A DNA stretch of 32,855 bases from Terriglobia bacterium. GTDB lineage: Bacteria; Acidobacteriota; Terriglobia; Bryobacterales; Bryobacteraceae. The translations under genes were made by a program, and so were the position numbers. Under the pieces are notes generated by a model. That model did not search any database, was not told the DNA's origin, and saw only the letters and a list, made by a program, of their open reading frames with translations. The stretch lies in assembly GCA_019242155.1 (NCBI GenBank), contig JAFAWA010000409.1, forward strand, positions 1 to 32,855, read 5' to 3'. Shown here in pieces: positions 31,420 to 32,855 of this stretch (positions are counted from its first letter, which is position 1; the number at the start of each line of letters is the position of its first letter).

Positions 31420-32831
31420 ATCGGCTTCGTAACAGGTTAATCCTTATATTCGTTGCCGCCACGCTCGCGCCGCTGGCCGCAACCGTCTGGATTACCAACT
31501 CTCTTCTCGAATACAGCCTGGAATATTCGTCCACCGCCCAACTCGATGAGTTGGCCGATTCTCTGCGCGTCGCCACCCGCGAATACTATCAGCACATGCG
31601 CGACGGACTACGCAAATCGGCCGAGCGCGGCGAACTCAAACCGGAACAATACGCGTCCAAGGATCAGGCCCACTGGCCGGAGCGCGTCAAAGCGTTTGCC
31701 GCCACCGGCAAAACGGAGTGGTTTGAGCCGGCCGGAACAGAGGGCGACCGCCTGCAATACCTCGTGCGCCGGGGCGATGATGTTTGGGTCTATTCGGTCG
31801 CGCTGGGTGAGGTCGCTTTGGACCGCGTTACCCGACAGATACGCGCAGCCAACGCCCTGGTCGAGCGGATCGGGGCGCTGGATCTTCGCCGCGGCTTCAA
31901 GCTGGTATATGTGCTGCTCGCCGCGTCTCTCTGGTTGGTGGCTTTAGGGCTGCTCGTCTTTCTTGCTCACCGTATCAGCCGTCCCATCCAGCAACTCACA
32001 GCCGGTCTGACCCGCCTCGCTTCCGGTGATCTGAACGCGCGCGTATCCGGAGCGCGCGATGACGAGATCGGCCGCGCCATTCGGGCCTTCAACGAGATGG
32101 CGGAACGCCTCCAGGAGAGCACCGAGCGGCTGGTATATTTGCGGCAGCTATCCAGTTGGCAGACCCTGGCGCGGAAGACCGCTCACGAAGTAAAGAACTC
32201 GCTGACTCCCATCCGGCTCACGGTGGAAGAGATGGTCGCGCGCTTTGAAGGGTCGGACCGTGCCTTTATCAGTCAAGCGGCCGAGATTGTTGTTGACGAA
32301 ATCGAGACCCTGGAACGGCGGATCCGTGCCTTTTCGCAGTTTGCCGCCGAGCCTCCGGTCAGCCCGTGCCCGCTGGATGTAAATTCGCTGCTGCAGGAAC
32401 GCGTCGCGTTTCTCAAAATGGCCCATCCGGAGGTGGCTTATGATTGCCGCCTCTCAGAGTCGGTGCCCAGCGCTATGGCCGATCAGGACCTGCTCAAGGG
32501 CATCCTCACTAATCTTCTCGAAAATGCGGCCGAAGCCGCCGGCTCGGGCGGGCACATCCTTGGCCGGACCTTCGCGCAAAACGGCCACGTTGCCATAGAA
32601 GTCCACGATTCGGGCCCCGGTCTGAGCGAACAGGCGCGTTCGTCACTGTTTCAGCCCACCATTTCCTTCAAGAAGCAAGGCATGGGTTTGGGGCTTTCTA
32701 TTGCCCGGAAAAGCGCCCTGCTTTCCGGTGGAGACATTGTTTTGGTGAAAGGAGAACTGGGCGGCGCAGGTTTTCGCGTGCTGCTGCCCGTGGCTGCTCA
32801 TGCCTTCCAGGCGCATACTGATCGTGGATGA
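31416..32831 (+). CDS. NtrY-type membrane sensor histidine kinase
   Basis: 471 residues. First membrane helix LILIFVAATLAPLAATVWIT, a periplasmic sensor region of about 130 residues, a second helix LVYVLLAASLWLVALGLLVFL, and a HAMP domain (RISRPIQQLTAGLTRLASGDL, DDEIGRAIRAFNEMAERL). The dimerisation domain has the phospho-acceptor His257 (ARKTAHEVKNSLTPIRL). The ATPase has the N box (LTNLLENAAEAA), D398-SGPGL and GMGLGLSIA. All catalytic residues are present. GTG start in a GTGA overlap; it overlaps the response-regulator gene by 32 bases. Confidence 0.93.
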   Translation: MNRLRNRLILIFVAATLAPLAATVWITNSLLEYSLEYSSTAQLDELADSLRVATREYYQHMRDGLRKSAERGELKPEQYASKDQAHWPERVKAFAATGKTEWFEPAGTEGDRLQYLVRRGDDVWVYSVALGEVALDRVTRQIRAANALVERIGALDLRRGFKLVYVLLAASLWLVALGLLVFLAHRISRPIQQLTAGLTRLASGDLNARVSGARDDEIGRAIRAFNEMAERLQESTERLVYLRQLSSWQTLARKTAHEVKNSLTPIRLTVEEMVARFEGSDRAFISQAAEIVVDEIETLERRIRAFSQFAAEPPVSPCPLDVNSLLQERVAFLKMAHPEVAYDCRLSESVPSAMADQDLLKGILTNLLENAAEAAGSGGHILGRTFAQNGHVAIEVHDSGPGLSEQARSSLFQPTISFKKQGMGLGLSIARKSALLSGGDIVLVKGELGGAGFRVLLPVAAHAFQAHTDRG

Positions 32832-32855
32832 CGAGGAGAATATCGGCCGCTCGCT
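32800..32855 (+). CDS. Response regulator, start only (NtrX/NtrC type likely)
   Basis: Eighteen codons are visible: MPSRRILIVDDEENIGRS. This is the first strand and the acidic Asp-Asp-Glu pocket of a receiver domain, cut by the window edge. Its ATG is inside the end of the kinase gene, so they form a two-component pair. The DDEENIG wording and the NtrY-like partner suggest an NtrX/NtrC-type sigma-54 activator, but the output domain cannot be seen. Confidence 0.85.
   Translation, partial: MPSRRILIVDDEENIGRS

Overview
This is a GC-rich window from a diderm bacterium, most likely an acidobacterium of the Solibacter/Bryobacterales type. Several features point there. A secreted protein has a C-terminal domain like the TIGR03437 'Solibacter' domain. 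Another is a VWFA-related protein of the acidobacterial type (TIGR03436-like). There is also an outer-membrane beta-barrel of the BamA/TamA type. No tRNA, rRNA, CRISPR array or recognisable transposase was found. All gene names come from reading motifs; no database search was run.

Layout. (1) 1-6513, minus strand: a probable operon of a triple Rid-domain exported protein, a VWFA-related protein, a LexA-like autoprotease without an HTH, mutY, a choice-of-anchor/TIGR03437 secreted protein and xseA (cut by the window edge). (2) 6602-10034, plus strand: the vitamin B6 operon pdxR-pdxS-pdxT plus a small ArsC/LMW-phosphatase. The intergenic region facing the Rid gene carries direct repeats that are good candidates for a PdxR operator. 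(3) 10158-10643: a PRC-barrel protein followed by a terminator. (4) 10856-21387: a long, tightly packed plus-strand cassette. It encodes an NDP-sugar epimerase, a B12-binding radical SAM enzyme, a GT4 glycosyltransferase, a BrkB/YihY membrane protein, a DUF1003 protein, an SRPBCC protein, a zinc alcohol dehydrogenase, three tandem CgeB-like glycosyltransferases and a 49-residue DUF3309 peptide. (5) 21472-24256: DUF1844, a PhnP-like metallo-hydrolase, ribF and a TerC-family membrane protein, tightly packed. (6) 24365-26546: a lipoprotein cyclophilin, a methyltransferase and a Crp/Fnr regulator. (7) 26632-28574, minus strand: a CBS-domain protein and an enoyl-CoA hydratase gene that appears to be split by a 0.6 kb insertion. 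(8) 28977-32855, plus strand: an RRM protein, a BamA-like barrel, a DUF4390-like exported protein, an NtrY-type histidine kinase and the start of its response regulator.

The most interesting items are the radical-SAM/glycosyltransferase cassette (an uncharacterised glycan or glycoconjugate pathway), the split enoyl-CoA hydratase with its unknown insert, the single-chain triple-Rid protein divergent from pdxR with shared repeats, and the HTH-less LexA-like autoprotease co-transcribed with mutY and xseA. Genes in most operons overlap by 1-32 bases, often with GTGA or ATGA junctions, which suggests strong translational coupling.
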